From Sinorhizobium chiapasense (lineage in GTDB: Bacteria; Pseudomonadota; Alphaproteobacteria; Rhizobiales; Rhizobiaceae), in contig NZ_CP133152.1 of NCBI RefSeq assembly GCF_036488675.1, forward strand, positions 992,001 to 1,056,000: a DNA stretch of 64,000 nucleotides, in the 5' to 3' direction. The notes below the pieces were generated by a model. It had not been told where the DNA came from and did no database searches. It was given only the letters and a program-made list of their open reading frames with translations. Below are positions 34,301-43,071 of the stretch, piece after piece. A program made the position numbers and the translations under genes. The first letter of the stretch is position 1. Each line of letters starts with the position of its first letter.

Positions 34301-36789
34301 CCGCGACCATTGCCGAGACGGGCGGCGAGGTCGAATTGCCCGTGACCGCCGAGTGGGGCGGCGGTGCCTATGTCACCGCGGCGCTCTATCGCCCCGGAGA
34401 TGCCCAGGAGAGTCGCATGCCGATGCGCGCCATCGGCCTCAAGTGGCTCGCGGTCGATCCGGCGGAGCGCAAGCTTGCAGTCACGCTCGACGCGCCGGAG
34501 AAGATGCAGCCGGGCCAACCCCTCGGCGTCAACCTCAAGGTACGCGGCGCAGGCGCCAACGAGGACGCCTACGTCACTATCGCCGCCGTCGATGTCGGCA
34601 TTCTCAACCTCACACGCTACGAGGCACCCGATCCGGACGGCTGGTACTTCGGCCAAAGGCAGCTCGGTCTCGAAATCCGCGATCTTTACGGCCGCTTGAT
34701 CGACGGATCGCTCGGCGCCACCGGCCGTTTGCGCACCGGCGGCGACGGCGGGCAAATGCCGCTGCAAGGCAGCCCGCCGACCGAAAAGCTGGTTGCCTTC
34801 TTCTCGGGGCCGGTCAAGCTCGATGCCGACGGCGAGGCGAAGGTCAGCTTCGATATCCCGCAGTTCAACGGCACGGCGCGGGTCATGGCCGTTACCTGGA
34901 CGAAATCCGGTGTCGGACACGCGGTGAAGGACGTCGTGATCCGCGATCCGGTCGTGGTGACCGCAAGCCTGCCGAAGTTCCTGGCCCCCGGAGACCGCGC
35001 GGAACTCAGGCTCGACATCGCCAACACGGATGCACCTGCCGGCGACTACCGATTGCAGGTGACGACCAGCGGTCCCGTAACCGTGGAACAGACCGGCGCA
35101 GCCGAGACCGTGCATCTTGGCGCCGGCGGCAAGACCGCCGTGACGCTGCCGCTGGCGGCCCAACATCCCGGAAACGGGCTCGTCACCGTGGCACTTTCCA
35201 ACGCCTCCGGCTTGACGATCGAACAGGCATTGAACGTTCCGGTCCGACCGGCCGCACTGCCGGTCACCCAGCGACAGGTGGTCAATATCGCTGCCGGCAG
35301 CAGCCTGACCGTGGATGACCAGTTGCTCGCCGACAGCCTGCTGCAGGGCGCTTCCGTCAGTCTCAACGTCACGCGCTCGGCCGCCTTTGATATTCCAGCG
35401 CTCCTGATGACGCTCGACCGCTATCCCTACGGCTGTGCGGAACAGACGACGAGCCGCGCTTTGCCGCTGCTCTATCTCAGTGAACTCGCAAAACAGTCCG
35501 GCCTTGCCGACGACGGCGAGGTGACGAAGCGGGTTCAGGAGGCGATCTACCGCGTCCTTTCCTACCAGTCTTCCTCCGGCAGCTTCGGCCTCTGGGGGCC
35601 CGGTTCGGGCGACCTCTGGCTCGACGCCTATGTGAGCGATTTCCTGACGCGGACGCGCGAACAGAAATACGACGTGCCCGAACAGGCGATGGTGCAAGCG
35701 CTCGAAAATCTCCAGAATGCGCTGAGCTATGAAACCAACGTCAAGGACCGCGGCAACGAGATCGCCTATGCGCTCTACGTACTGGCCCGCAACCGCAAGG
35801 CGGCGATCAGCGACCTTCGCTATTACGTCGACACGATGCTCGACGATTTCCCGACGCCGCTCGCCAAGGCGCATATCGCCGCGGCGCTGGCGCTCTACGG
35901 CGATGCGGCCCGCTCGCAGGATATCTTCGCGGCGTCCTTGAACATGTCGACCGGTTCGGGTCTCGTCAAAGTCAGCCTCGCCCGGTCCGACTACGGCTCG
36001 TCGCTGCGCGACGATGCCGCGGTGCTGGCGCTGGCCGCCGAAAGCCGCCCCGTACCGGCGATCATTCCGGAACTTTCCAGGATTGTCGCGAGGGAGTGGC
36101 AGCAGGCGCAATATACCAGCACCCAGGAACAGACCTGGATGCTGCTTGCAGCACGCGCGATCCAGGGCGGTGACGAGGACATGAAACTCGACATCAACGG
36201 CGCGGCGCGCACCGGCAGTTATGCCGCACGCATCACGGGGGACGCGCTCATCGAGCATCCGGTCGTCATTCGCAACAACAGCGCCGACGCGGTCTCCGCC
36301 GTGGTGACGACCGTCGCGGCTCCCGCCCAGCCACTTTCAGCCGGCGGTGATGGCTTCGCGATCGAGCGCACCTATTACACGCTCGACGGCGCCGAGGCCA
36401 ATGTCAGCGAAGCGCGGCAAAACGAGCGCTACGTCGTCGTGCTCAAGGTAACGGAGAGCAACGACTGGCCGTCGCGCGTGCTGATCACCGACCTGTTGCC
36501 GGCCGGTTTCGAGATCGACAATCCGAGCCTGGTCGACAGCGCGCAGCTCACAAACTTCGAATGGATCGGCGAAGTCGAGGCCGCCCATACCGAGTTCCGC
36601 AGCGATCGCTTCGTGGCGGCCTTCGATCGGTCGACCGGCGATAGCCGGGAGATCACGCTTGCCTATGTTGTGCGCGCCGTAACCCCCGGCACCTATGATC
36701 ATCCGGCGGCAAGCGTGGAGGACATGTACCGGCCGCAATTCTCGGCGCGAACGGCAACCGGCCGCATGGAGGTGCTGGCAGCCCAGTAG
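31333..36789 (+). CDS. Bacterial alpha-2-macroglobulin with N-terminal PAN/apple-like domain
   Basis: Periplasmic protease trap of 1818 residues. The ATG at 31333 starts a signal peptide (MRAFVGLSTLLLALVSLGSPAAAA). Residues about 25-95 form a Cys-rich PAN/apple-like module (CETACIADQSCRAFTY...WCFLKSD), then a helical repeat region to about 270, then macroglobulin domains. The thioester motif is intact as CAEQ, Cys1368 to Gln1371, in YPYGCAEQTTSRALP, so the covalent trapping chemistry should work. It is followed by penicillin-binding protein 1C eight bases later, the classic pairing in which PBP1C repairs the wall after attack. Confidence 0.93.
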   Translation: MRAFVGLSTLLLALVSLGSPAAAAETNRTVEITQDGDYFGFDLRTEQNVSLQQCETACIADQSCRAFTYNPKVKWCFLKSDFNQLNTFKGAIAGKVVETGNNEPDIGAPPRLSFISDDLLQQARDVKANLALTEDQQGFGVNGLIEAARNELTAGNFVSALKAFRGALAIAPEDGELWVETARTANRFTGGTDLASEAALAALNGYQLTRTAEGRADALAVLAQALDNLQNYRAALQAYKASLELVQAKTVETAYLDLKARQGFRVTEHTIDADSASPRACVQFSEQLVKSGADYASFVTLDGKAPKAVEAKGNEICVEGLSHGQRYKLALRPGLPSSVDEVIETPVSLDIYVKDRSPMVRFTGDSFVLPSTARRGIPIVSVNTESANLKLYRIGDRSISSLLTNSQFLTQIDGYSEERIKDESGELVWQGSIDIDTELNKEVVTSFPVDEALPQRKPGVYVLTAVSGTGLSQDWDARATQWFVVSDIGISTYAGTDGLTVFARSLASAKPLDGVELQLVAKNNEVLGTATSDAEGKATFAAGLMRGTASMTPAVITAKKADADYVFLDMTRAGFDLSDRGVTGRAAPGAIDLFAWTERGIYRVGETVHAAALARDVNGVAIENLPLTFAFLRPDGVEDRRMVSNGGKLGGHTLDLPIPENAMRGTWTMQIFADPKGSAIGEKQFLVDDFVPDRTEFDLTSGASEITVGTPVPVSVEGRFLYGAPAAGLTLEGEVSIKPTRESAAFKGYFFGLADEEASEDTRLPLEALEPLNEDGKSVFDVDLTEVPSTTQLLNADVTVRMREAGGRAVERSLTLPVKPEGPKIGIKPEFSGDLAENAVGQFHVIAVGEDGAKMPMSGLLWKLISVERNYQWYRDGSAWKYEPVISTKQVANGTVDVTADGAEIAVPVGWGRYRLEIETAAIDGPASSVEFDAGWYVEASSTETPDGLEIALDKESYAIGETARLKVSPRFAGELLVTVGTEGLITTKTATIAETGGEVELPVTAEWGGGAYVTAALYRPGDAQESRMPMRAIGLKWLAVDPAERKLAVTLDAPEKMQPGQPLGVNLKVRGAGANEDAYVTIAAVDVGILNLTRYEAPDPDGWYFGQRQLGLEIRDLYGRLIDGSLGATGRLRTGGDGGQMPLQGSPPTEKLVAFFSGPVKLDADGEAKVSFDIPQFNGTARVMAVTWTKSGVGHAVKDVVIRDPVVVTASLPKFLAPGDRAELRLDIANTDAPAGDYRLQVTTSGPVTVEQTGAAETVHLGAGGKTAVTLPLAAQHPGNGLVTVALSNASGLTIEQALNVPVRPAALPVTQRQVVNIAAGSSLTVDDQLLADSLLQGASVSLNVTRSAAFDIPALLMTLDRYPYGCAEQTTSRALPLLYLSELAKQSGLADDGEVTKRVQEAIYRVLSYQSSSGSFGLWGPGSGDLWLDAYVSDFLTRTREQKYDVPEQAMVQALENLQNALSYETNVKDRGNEIAYALYVLARNRKAAISDLRYYVDTMLDDFPTPLAKAHIAAALALYGDAARSQDIFAASLNMSTGSGLVKVSLARSDYGSSLRDDAAVLALAAESRPVPAIIPELSRIVAREWQQAQYTSTQEQTWMLLAARAIQGGDEDMKLDINGAARTGSYAARITGDALIEHPVVIRNNSADAVSAVVTTVAAPAQPLSAGGDGFAIERTYYTLDGAEANVSEARQNERYVVVLKVTESNDWPSRVLITDLLPAGFEIDNPSLVDSAQLTNFEWIGEVEAAHTEFRSDRFVAAFDRSTGDSREITLAYVVRAVTPGTYDHPAASVEDMYRPQFSARTATGRMEVLAAQ

Positions 36790-36797
36790 GACGCGCG

Positions 36798-38957
36798 ATG
36801 TTCTTCCGGCAGCTACTTGAACGGATAGGGGGGAGTCGTAGCGGCACGGTCAAACCCGATTGTTTTCGACATCCCCACCGCCTTGGCGCGATTTTTGTCG
36901 CGCTGCCGATCGTCCTCGTCCTGACCGCATTCGCAGCCCTCGGCCTCCAATGGGCGGACAAGACCTTTCCGCCGCCGCTCGATGAGGCCGACACCGTCTC
37001 GGCCGAAGTGCTGGACAAGGACGGGCGTCTGCTGCGCGCCTTTGCGACCAAGGATGGTCTGTGGCGGCTGAAAACCACCGTCGACGATGTCGACCCGCGC
37101 TTTCTGAACATGTTGATCGCCTATGAGGACCAGCGCTTTCGGGAGCACCACGGCGTCGACCCCTTGGCGCTCGGCCGTGCGGCGCTGCAGTTCGTCACAA
37201 ACGGTCGCATCGTTTCCGGCGCATCGACGCTCTCAATGCAGGTGGCAAGACTGATCGAGCCGCGCCGGGAGCGGACGCTGCCGGCGAAACTCCTGCAACT
37301 CGCACGCGCCATCCAGATCGAGCGTCGCCTCAGCAAGGACCAGATCCTCGATCTCTACCTCACCCATGCGCCCTATGGCGGCAATCTCGAAGGCGTGCGC
37401 GCCGCGAGCCTTGCCTGGTTCGGCAAGGAACCGCGCCGTCTCTCGGTCGCGGAAGCCGCGCTTCTCGTCGCGCTGCCGCAATTGCCGGAAAAGCGTCGCC
37501 CCGACGGCAATCTCGCCGCCGCCGAAGCCGCCCGCGAACGGGTTCTCGGCCGTGCGGCGGTCGCCAAGGTGATCGGTGAAGGCGAAGCGGAACGGGCGGC
37601 GTTGGCCGCCATACCGACCCGGCGCCTTCAGCTTCCGGCCCATGCGGCACATCTCGCCGAATTGGCGCTTCGCAAGGAGCCGAAGATCCTCCAGCACCAT
37701 ACGACGCTGCGTCGCGACATTCAGCGCGGGCTCGAAGCGGTTGCGCGCGAGGGAGCGGCGAAGCTCGGGCCGAAGGTCTCCGTCGCCATGGTGATGGCCG
37801 ACGTCCGGAGCGGCGAGATTGTCGGCGAGGTTGGATCGGCCGACTATTTCGACGCAAGCCGCGCCGGATGGATCGACATGACGCGGATCACCCGCTCGCC
37901 GGGATCGACGTTGAAGCCCTTCATTTACGGGCTTGCCTTCGAGGAGGGCTTGGTCGCCCAGGAAACCATCATCGAGGACCGGCCGGCGGACTTCTTCGGC
38001 TATCGCCCGCGCAATTTCGACATGAGCTATCAGGGCGACGTCAGCATCCGGCAGGCGCTGCAGCTCTCCCTCAACGTGCCGGCGATCCGGCTCCTCGACG
38101 CGGTCGGCCCCGCCCGGCTGATGGTCCGCTTCCGCCGCGCCGATGTGCGGCCTGCCCTACCGCCCAATGAGGCACCGGGGCTCGCGATCGGCCTCGGTGG
38201 CGTCGGCATCACCCTGCGGGACCTCGTTCAGCTTTACGCTGGCCTGGCCAATCGCGGCTGGCCGGTGCGGCTTGGCGACGGCATTGAGGGCAAGGCGGGC
38301 CTGATCGATGGCGAAGCCGTGCTCTCGACCGTTGCCGCCTGGCATGTCGCCGACATCCTCTCAGACGTATTGCCGCCAGCAGGCAGCCGGCAGCGCGGCA
38401 TCGCCTACAAGACGGGTACCAGCTACGGCTATCGCGATGCCTGGTCCGTTGGCTTCGACGGCCGCTACGTGCTGGGTGTTTGGGTCGGGCGCCCGGACAA
38501 CGGCGCAGTCCCAGGATTAACCGGTTACGCTGCCGCCGCACCAATCCTGTTCGAAGGCTTCGCCAAATCGGGGATCGCCATCACACCGCTGCCGGATCCC
38601 CCGGCCGGTGCCGTTCGAATTGCGCAGGCCGACCTCCCGATCAGCCAGCGGCGTTTTTCGATGACCGCGAGCGGCTTGCTTTCGGCATCGGCGCGCGAGC
38701 CGGCGCCGCAGATCGTCTTTCCGCCGGAGGGCGCCCGTGTGGAACTTGGCGCGACCACCAGTGAAACGATGATGCCGTTGACCCTCAAGTTGCAAGGCGG
38801 TCGCGCCCCGTTCCGATGGCTCGCCAATGGCCGGCCGTTGCCCGATGTCACCCGCCGGCGCACCAGCCAGTGGCTGCCGGACGGCAGTGGCTATTCCACT
38901 CTCACCGTCATCGATGCCGTCGGGCGGGCGGCAAGCGTTCGCGTTTTTGTGGAGTAA
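36798..38957 (+). CDS. pbpC: Penicillin-binding protein 1C
   Basis: Bifunctional peptidoglycan synthase of 719 residues: cytoplasmic tail, one membrane anchor (about 34-54), glycosyltransferase domain with the catalytic-site block EDQRFREHHGVDP, transpeptidase domain with nucleophile Ser370 in SPGSTLKP and the KTGT box at about 538, and a C-terminal PBP1C-specific domain from about 620. It directly follows the alpha-2-macroglobulin gene, as in E. coli and many other bacteria. Confidence 0.95.
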   Translation: MFFRQLLERIGGSRSGTVKPDCFRHPHRLGAIFVALPIVLVLTAFAALGLQWADKTFPPPLDEADTVSAEVLDKDGRLLRAFATKDGLWRLKTTVDDVDPRFLNMLIAYEDQRFREHHGVDPLALGRAALQFVTNGRIVSGASTLSMQVARLIEPRRERTLPAKLLQLARAIQIERRLSKDQILDLYLTHAPYGGNLEGVRAASLAWFGKEPRRLSVAEAALLVALPQLPEKRRPDGNLAAAEAARERVLGRAAVAKVIGEGEAERAALAAIPTRRLQLPAHAAHLAELALRKEPKILQHHTTLRRDIQRGLEAVAREGAAKLGPKVSVAMVMADVRSGEIVGEVGSADYFDASRAGWIDMTRITRSPGSTLKPFIYGLAFEEGLVAQETIIEDRPADFFGYRPRNFDMSYQGDVSIRQALQLSLNVPAIRLLDAVGPARLMVRFRRADVRPALPPNEAPGLAIGLGGVGITLRDLVQLYAGLANRGWPVRLGDGIEGKAGLIDGEAVLSTVAAWHVADILSDVLPPAGSRQRGIAYKTGTSYGYRDAWSVGFDGRYVLGVWVGRPDNGAVPGLTGYAAAAPILFEGFAKSGIAITPLPDPPAGAVRIAQADLPISQRRFSMTASGLLSASAREPAPQIVFPPEGARVELGATTSETMMPLTLKLQGGRAPFRWLANGRPLPDVTRRRTSQWLPDGSGYSTLTVIDAVGRAASVRVFVE

Positions 38958-39046
38958 TGCCGTTTCCGGATCACTGAACGGCATCAAGCCTTCGCGTCCA
39001 TTCACCGAGCGTCGGCTTGAACCGGTGGACGGCGCCTCACCCTGTC

Positions 39047-39352
39047 TCACGCACGCCGGGTTGCTTTGCCGTCAGCCGCCTGCTGATGCGATCCATGACC
39101 GGTCATCACGATCGGCATTGCGGCCTCAACGCAGGCAGCGACGAAAGCCTCTCGGGCGACCGCGGCCGGCGTCATCCGTTTGAGCGCGCCGCGGCACGTG
39201 CGCACCGCACGTTCGTAACGCTGGCCGTTGCGTAGCGGCCACTCGTTTTCGAGAAAATCCAGGGCTTCATATACGGAATTGAAGGTATGCTTGATGCCAC
39301 TTGAAAGGCGTACGGTGAGGGGGGTCGTCCACGGAATCTCATTGAGAAGCAT
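39047..39352 (-). CDS. DUF982 family protein
   Basis: Small cytoplasmic protein of 101 residues of a family found mainly in Rhizobiales. The pattern TVRLSSGIKHTFNSVYEALDFLENEWP and then RTCRGALKRMTPAAVAREAFVAAC is typical. I use the ATG at 39352, preceded by AGGAGGAAG; ATGs at 39370 and 39421 would add 6 and 23 residues. Function unknown. It lies next to two Hsp20 genes on the opposite strand. Confidence 0.82.
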   Translation of the reverse strand: MLLNEIPWTTPLTVRLSSGIKHTFNSVYEALDFLENEWPLRNGQRYERAVRTCRGALKRMTPAAVAREAFVAACVEAAMPIVMTGHGSHQQAADGKATRRA

Positions 39353-39642
39353 TTCTTCCTCCTTTCGCATGCCCCAATGGATATATTCAGAGAGATATTG
39401 GCGCCGATCCTGGAAAATCAAGGCGAGCGCGCGTCGAAATTTTTCTCGATATTACAAAGACTTACCTCTACCTCCTTCCTTGCCGCCCGATCACCCGGCC
39501 GGCCGCTCGCACAACCCCTTGAAAACTCTGCGGAAGTCACTAAATCGCAATTACGGGCCGCCTTTCGGGGTCCGCAGTCGAGGGGCATCGTCCTCTTCGA
39601 CGCTGCTCCTCATCGTCCATGTTGCTCAAGGAGGATATGGCT

Positions 39643-40122
39643 ATGAGAACAACACTCGACTTTTCGCCCCTGTCCCGGTCAAGCGTCGGATTCGACCACG
39701 TTTTCGACTTGCTTGACGCAGCGAGCCGTCTGGCGCCAACCGATAATTGGCCGCCCTACGACATCCTCCGCGTCGGCGATAATCAGTATCGCATCATCGT
39801 GTCGGTCGCCGGCTTCGCGCCGGACGAGATAACGGTTACGCATGAACCGCAGTTGCTTGTCGTTCGCGGCGAAAAGGCCGGCGAGGACAAGGCTGAGTAT
39901 ATCTATCGCGGTATTGCTGGCCGCAATTTCGATCGCCGCTTCCAGCTGGCTGACCACGTGACGGTCACAGGTGCCAATCTCGCGAATGGCCTGTTGGCAA
40001 TCGATCTCGTCCGTGAGTTGCCCGAGCAGATGAAGCCACGCCGGATCGAGATCGAACAGGCCAAGGCCCTGCCCCCGATCGAGGACCACGAGCGGGCCGA
40101 AGGTGGCAAGCAGGCCGCCTAG
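39643..40122 (+). CDS. Small heat shock protein, Hsp20/IbpA family
   Basis: ATP-independent holdase chaperone of 159 residues. The alpha-crystallin domain spans about 38-135, with AGFAPDEITVTHEPQLLVVRG. The ATG at 39643 is eight bases after AAGGAGG; the ATG two codons earlier (39637) is too close to that site. The stop TAG at 40120 is part of a CTAGAGC repeat. Upstream, 39353-39642 holds no gene and is AT-richer than its surroundings, consistent with a heat-regulated promoter or leader, but I could not define a ROSE element. Confidence 0.88.
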   Translation: MRTTLDFSPLSRSSVGFDHVFDLLDAASRLAPTDNWPPYDILRVGDNQYRIIVSVAGFAPDEITVTHEPQLLVVRGEKAGEDKAEYIYRGIAGRNFDRRFQLADHVTVTGANLANGLLAIDLVRELPEQMKPRRIEIEQAKALPPIEDHERAEGGKQAA

Positions 40123-40135
40123 AGCATCCCGCTTT
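40119..40135. repeat. Partial CTAGAGCATC repeat at hsp20 stop
   Basis: Seventeen bases identical to the left end of the 24955 element, here without the matching right arm. It supplies the TAG stop of the upstream hsp20 gene. Confidence 0.6.
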
Positions 40136-40229
40136 AGGCGTCAGGGCAATCGCCTATGCCGAAAAATCGCCGAGGGCCGGCAAATACCCGCGCTTCGGCG
40201 GACAGCGATAAAAGAAAAAGGAGCTGACA

Positions 40230-40742
40230 ATGAGCGTACGTGATCTCATTCCATGGGGCCGCGCCCAGGACCCCGTGCCCACATCCTATCGCGATGTCGA
40301 GCGCAATCCGTTCCTCATGCTTCACCGGGAAATGAACCGCCTGTTCGACGACGTCTTCCGCAATTTCGATCAACGGACGCCGTTTGCGTTCGTGACCCAT
40401 CCGAGCTTCGGCGCCGGTTGGCCTAATGTCGAAGTCACCGACCGTGATAACGAGATCAAGGTCACAGCGGAGCTGCCCGGGCTCGAAGAAAAGGATATCG
40501 AGCTGTCCTTCGCCGAGGGCGTCCTGACACTGCGAGGCGAAAAGCGCGCCGAGAGCGAGGACAAGGAGAAGCAGTTTTCCGAACGCTATTACGGCCGTTT
40601 CGAACGGCGTATCCCGCTCGGATACGACATCGACGAAGGCAAGGTTAAAGCGACGTTCAAGAACGGGGTGCTGAGCGTTACGCTTCCGAAAACGGAGCAG
40701 AGCCAGAGCAAGTCCAAGCGTATTGCGATCGGGACCGAGTAA
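40230..40742 (+). CDS. Small heat shock protein, Hsp20 family (class distinct from its neighbour)
   Basis: Second Hsp20 chaperone of 170 residues, starting after AAGGAG. The N-terminal MFRDLIPWGR-like arm here reads SVRDLIPWGRAQDP, followed by MLHREMNRLFDDVFRNF. The alpha-crystallin domain (about 65-160) has GLEEKDIELSFAEGVLTLRGEK and ends with FKNGVLSVTLPK. It differs strongly from the 39643 protein and resembles the HspC/Hsp18 class rather than IbpA, so the pair probably forms complementary chaperones. Confidence 0.92.
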   Translation: MSVRDLIPWGRAQDPVPTSYRDVERNPFLMLHREMNRLFDDVFRNFDQRTPFAFVTHPSFGAGWPNVEVTDRDNEIKVTAELPGLEEKDIELSFAEGVLTLRGEKRAESEDKEKQFSERYYGRFERRIPLGYDIDEGKVKATFKNGVLSVTLPKTEQSQSKSKRIAIGTE

Positions 40743-40806
40743 AAGCCGGTAGCACCCATCAGGCCCGGCGGCGGCTCAGAGGCCGCCAAGCCGTTTCGGC
40801 GCCACC

Positions 40807-42075
40807 CTACTGCACGAGGATGGCTCGGAAATCGTTGACATTGGTGCCCGTCGGTCCCGGTTTGAAGATATCGCCGAGTGCATCGAACGCGGTCCAGCTA
40901 TCGTTGCGTTGGAGCAGTGCTGAGGGGTCCAGCCGCTGTCCTCTGAGCCGGGCAATCGTCGTGCTGTCGGCAAAGGCGCCGGCATTGTCTTCGGAACCGT
41001 CGATCCCATCGGTGTCGGCAGCGAGTGCAGAAACGCCATGAATGCCATCTATGCCGAGCGCCAGCGACAAGAGGAATTCGCCGTTGCGGCCGCCCTTGCC
41101 TTGTCCCTTGATCGTTACCGTCGTTTCGCCACCCGAAAGGACGACGACCGGCTTCGAGAACGGGCGGCTGCGGACGGCAACTTCGCGCGCGATTGCGGCA
41201 TGGACGCGCCCGACTTCGCGCGCTTCGCCTTCGATCGCGTCGGACAGGATGATCGCTTCGATCCCGGCTTCGCGGGCGCGCGCGGCCGCGGCCTCCAGCG
41301 AGACGGCCGCCGAGGCGATCACGCGTACTTCGTTTCGGAGAAACCTTGGATCGGACGGCGTCGGCGCGTCCGCCGCATCCGTCGCCAACCACTGCATGAC
41401 GTTTTCCGGCAACGACAGCCCGTAACGCTCGACGATCTTCAAGGCATCCGCGCGTGTGCTCTTGTCCGCGATCGTCGGACCGGAGGCGACGAGCGCCGGA
41501 TCGTCGCCCGGGATGTCGGAGACGACAAGTGAAACGACTCTTGCAGGATAGGCAGCCGCCGCGAGCCTGCCGCCCTTGATTGCCGACACATGCTTGCGCA
41601 CGCAGTTCATGGCGCTGATCGGCGCACCGGAGGCGAGAAGAGCGCGATTGACGACAATCTCATCCTGCAGCGACAGGCCGGGCGGTGGCGAAGGCAGGAG
41701 CGCCGAGCCGCCACCGCAGATTAGCGCCACGACCAGATCGTCCTTTGTCAGGCCGCGAACCTCGGCGAGAAGGCGTTTCGATGCGTGGAGCCCGCGTTCG
41801 TCCGGCACGGGATGCGCGGCTTCCAGCACCTCGATACGTTCGCAATGCACGCCGAAACCGTAGCGGGTGACGACGGCGCCGCTCAGCGGACCACGCCAAA
41901 GGTTTTCGAAGGCCCGCGCCATCTGCGCGGCACCCTTCCCAGCCCCGACCACAACGGTCCGCCCCTTCGGCCTCTCCGGCAGATTGGAGGCAATGACGAG
42001 CGCTGGATCGGCGGCGGCAACGGCCGAGGCGAACAGAGTTTCGAGAAAGGCGCGCGGGTCGGCGATCGGTGCCAC
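40807..42075 (-). CDS. ttuD: Glycerate 2-kinase (MOFRL/TtuD family)
   Basis: Enzyme of 422 residues with the DUF4147 N-terminal domain (GAGKGAAQMARAFE, then ALICGGGSALLPSPPPGLSLQD) and C-terminal MOFRL domain (VLSGGETTVTIKGQGKGGRNGEFLL). Members phosphorylate D-glycerate to 2-phosphoglycerate; older annotations call them hydroxypyruvate reductase. The start is GTG at 42075, eight bases after GGGAG. It is the last gene of the glyoxylate route gcl-hyi-glxR and would feed its product into lower glycolysis. Confidence 0.9.
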   Translation of the reverse strand: MAPIADPRAFLETLFASAVAAADPALVIASNLPERPKGRTVVVGAGKGAAQMARAFENLWRGPLSGAVVTRYGFGVHCERIEVLEAAHPVPDERGLHASKRLLAEVRGLTKDDLVVALICGGGSALLPSPPPGLSLQDEIVVNRALLASGAPISAMNCVRKHVSAIKGGRLAAAAYPARVVSLVVSDIPGDDPALVASGPTIADKSTRADALKIVERYGLSLPENVMQWLATDAADAPTPSDPRFLRNEVRVIASAAVSLEAAAARAREAGIEAIILSDAIEGEAREVGRVHAAIAREVAVRSRPFSKPVVVLSGGETTVTIKGQGKGGRNGEFLLSLALGIDGIHGVSALAADTDGIDGSEDNAGAFADSTTIARLRGQRLDPSALLQRNDSWTAFDALGDIFKPGPTGTNVNDFRAILVQ

Positions 42076-42139
42076 GTTTATGTCTCCCAGAAATGAAGGG
42101 CGGCGGCCTCCTCACCGCCGCCCCACGGATGAACGTTTC

Positions 42140-42190
42140 ACGCATTTCTTCGAAACCACGAAACGCTCTAACCCTTTGAAGCTACGCAAC
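42140..42190. repeat. Partial copy of the 19140 dispersed repeat
   Basis: CTAACCCTTTGAAGCTACGC in the gap between glxR and ttuD differs from the 19140 copy at a few bases. It runs into the last codons of glxR (stop at 42182), so the repeat contributes the end of that gene. Confidence 0.4.
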
Positions 42191-43066
42191 CTGATGGTTG
42201 GCCATCCGCTCGAGCGCCCGGACGAGACCGGAATGGTCGAGCCCGCTGTCGCCGTTGGCGGCGCAATTGTTGAAGAGTTCCTGGGTGGCCGCCGTGTTCG
42301 GCAGCGAGATGCCGAGGCTCTTTGCTCCCTGCAGCGCCAGATTGAGATCCTTCTGGTGCAGCGAGATGCGGAAACCGGGATCGAAGGTGCGCTTGATCAT
42401 CCGGTCGCCATGGACTTCGAGAATGCGCGACGAAGCAAAGCCGCCCATCAGCGCCTCGCGCACCCGCGCCGGATCGGCACCGGCCTTGGACGCAAAAACC
42501 AGCGCTTCGGAGACCGCTTCGATCGTCAGCGCAACGATGATCTGGTTGGCAACCTTAGTGACCTGGCCGTCGCCGCAATCGCCGACAAGGGTGATGTTCT
42601 TGCCCATCAGCTTGAACAGCGGCAAGGCACGATCGAAGGATTCCTGCGAGCCGCCGGCCATGATGCTGAGCGAGGCGTTCTTCGCCCCGACTTCGCCGCC
42701 GGAAACCGGAGCATCCATGTATTCCGCGCCCGTTTCGCGGACCTTCCTGGCGAATTCCTTCGTCTCGATCGGCGAGATCGAACTCATGTCGATGACGAGC
42801 TTGCCCTTGCTGAGGCCGTAGAGGACGCCGTTCTCGCCGAAGAGGACATCCTTCACTTCCGGCGTGTCCGGCAGCATCAGGATGATCGTATCGACGGTCT
42901 CGGCGAGCGCCTTCGGCGTCTCGACGAATTGCAGACCGTTGTCGATGAGTTCCTGGCGCGGCGGGATGACGAATTTCGACGTGACGATCTTATGCCCGGC
43001 ATCCTGCAAGTGACGCGCCATTGGCGTGCCCATGATACCCAGTCCAATGAAACCGATAGATGCCAT
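42182..43066 (-). CDS. glxR: 2-hydroxy-3-oxopropionate (tartronate semialdehyde) reductase
   Basis: Beta-hydroxyacid dehydrogenase of 294 residues that reduces tartronate semialdehyde to D-glycerate. It has an NAD(P) motif GLGIMGTPMA (8-17), substrate motif DAPVSGGEVGAKNASLSIM (118-136) and catalytic Lys171 in QVTKVANQ. The frame continues to 43183, but ATG 43066 gives the conserved start MASIGFIGLG. It is five bases from hyi and in the same operon. Confidence 0.93.
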   Translation of the reverse strand: MASIGFIGLGIMGTPMARHLQDAGHKIVTSKFVIPPRQELIDNGLQFVETPKALAETVDTIILMLPDTPEVKDVLFGENGVLYGLSKGKLVIDMSSISPIETKEFARKVRETGAEYMDAPVSGGEVGAKNASLSIMAGGSQESFDRALPLFKLMGKNITLVGDCGDGQVTKVANQIIVALTIEAVSEALVFASKAGADPARVREALMGGFASSRILEVHGDRMIKRTFDPGFRISLHQKDLNLALQGAKSLGISLPNTAATQELFNNCAANGDSGLDHSGLVRALERMANHQVA

Positions 43067-43071
43067 CGTGC

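Noticed and set aside
33697..36258. 853-codon open frame on the minus strand
   Set aside because: It lies wholly antisense to the alpha-2-macroglobulin gene, whose signal peptide, domains and thioester motif are clear. The antisense frame is a GC-rich codon-position shadow.
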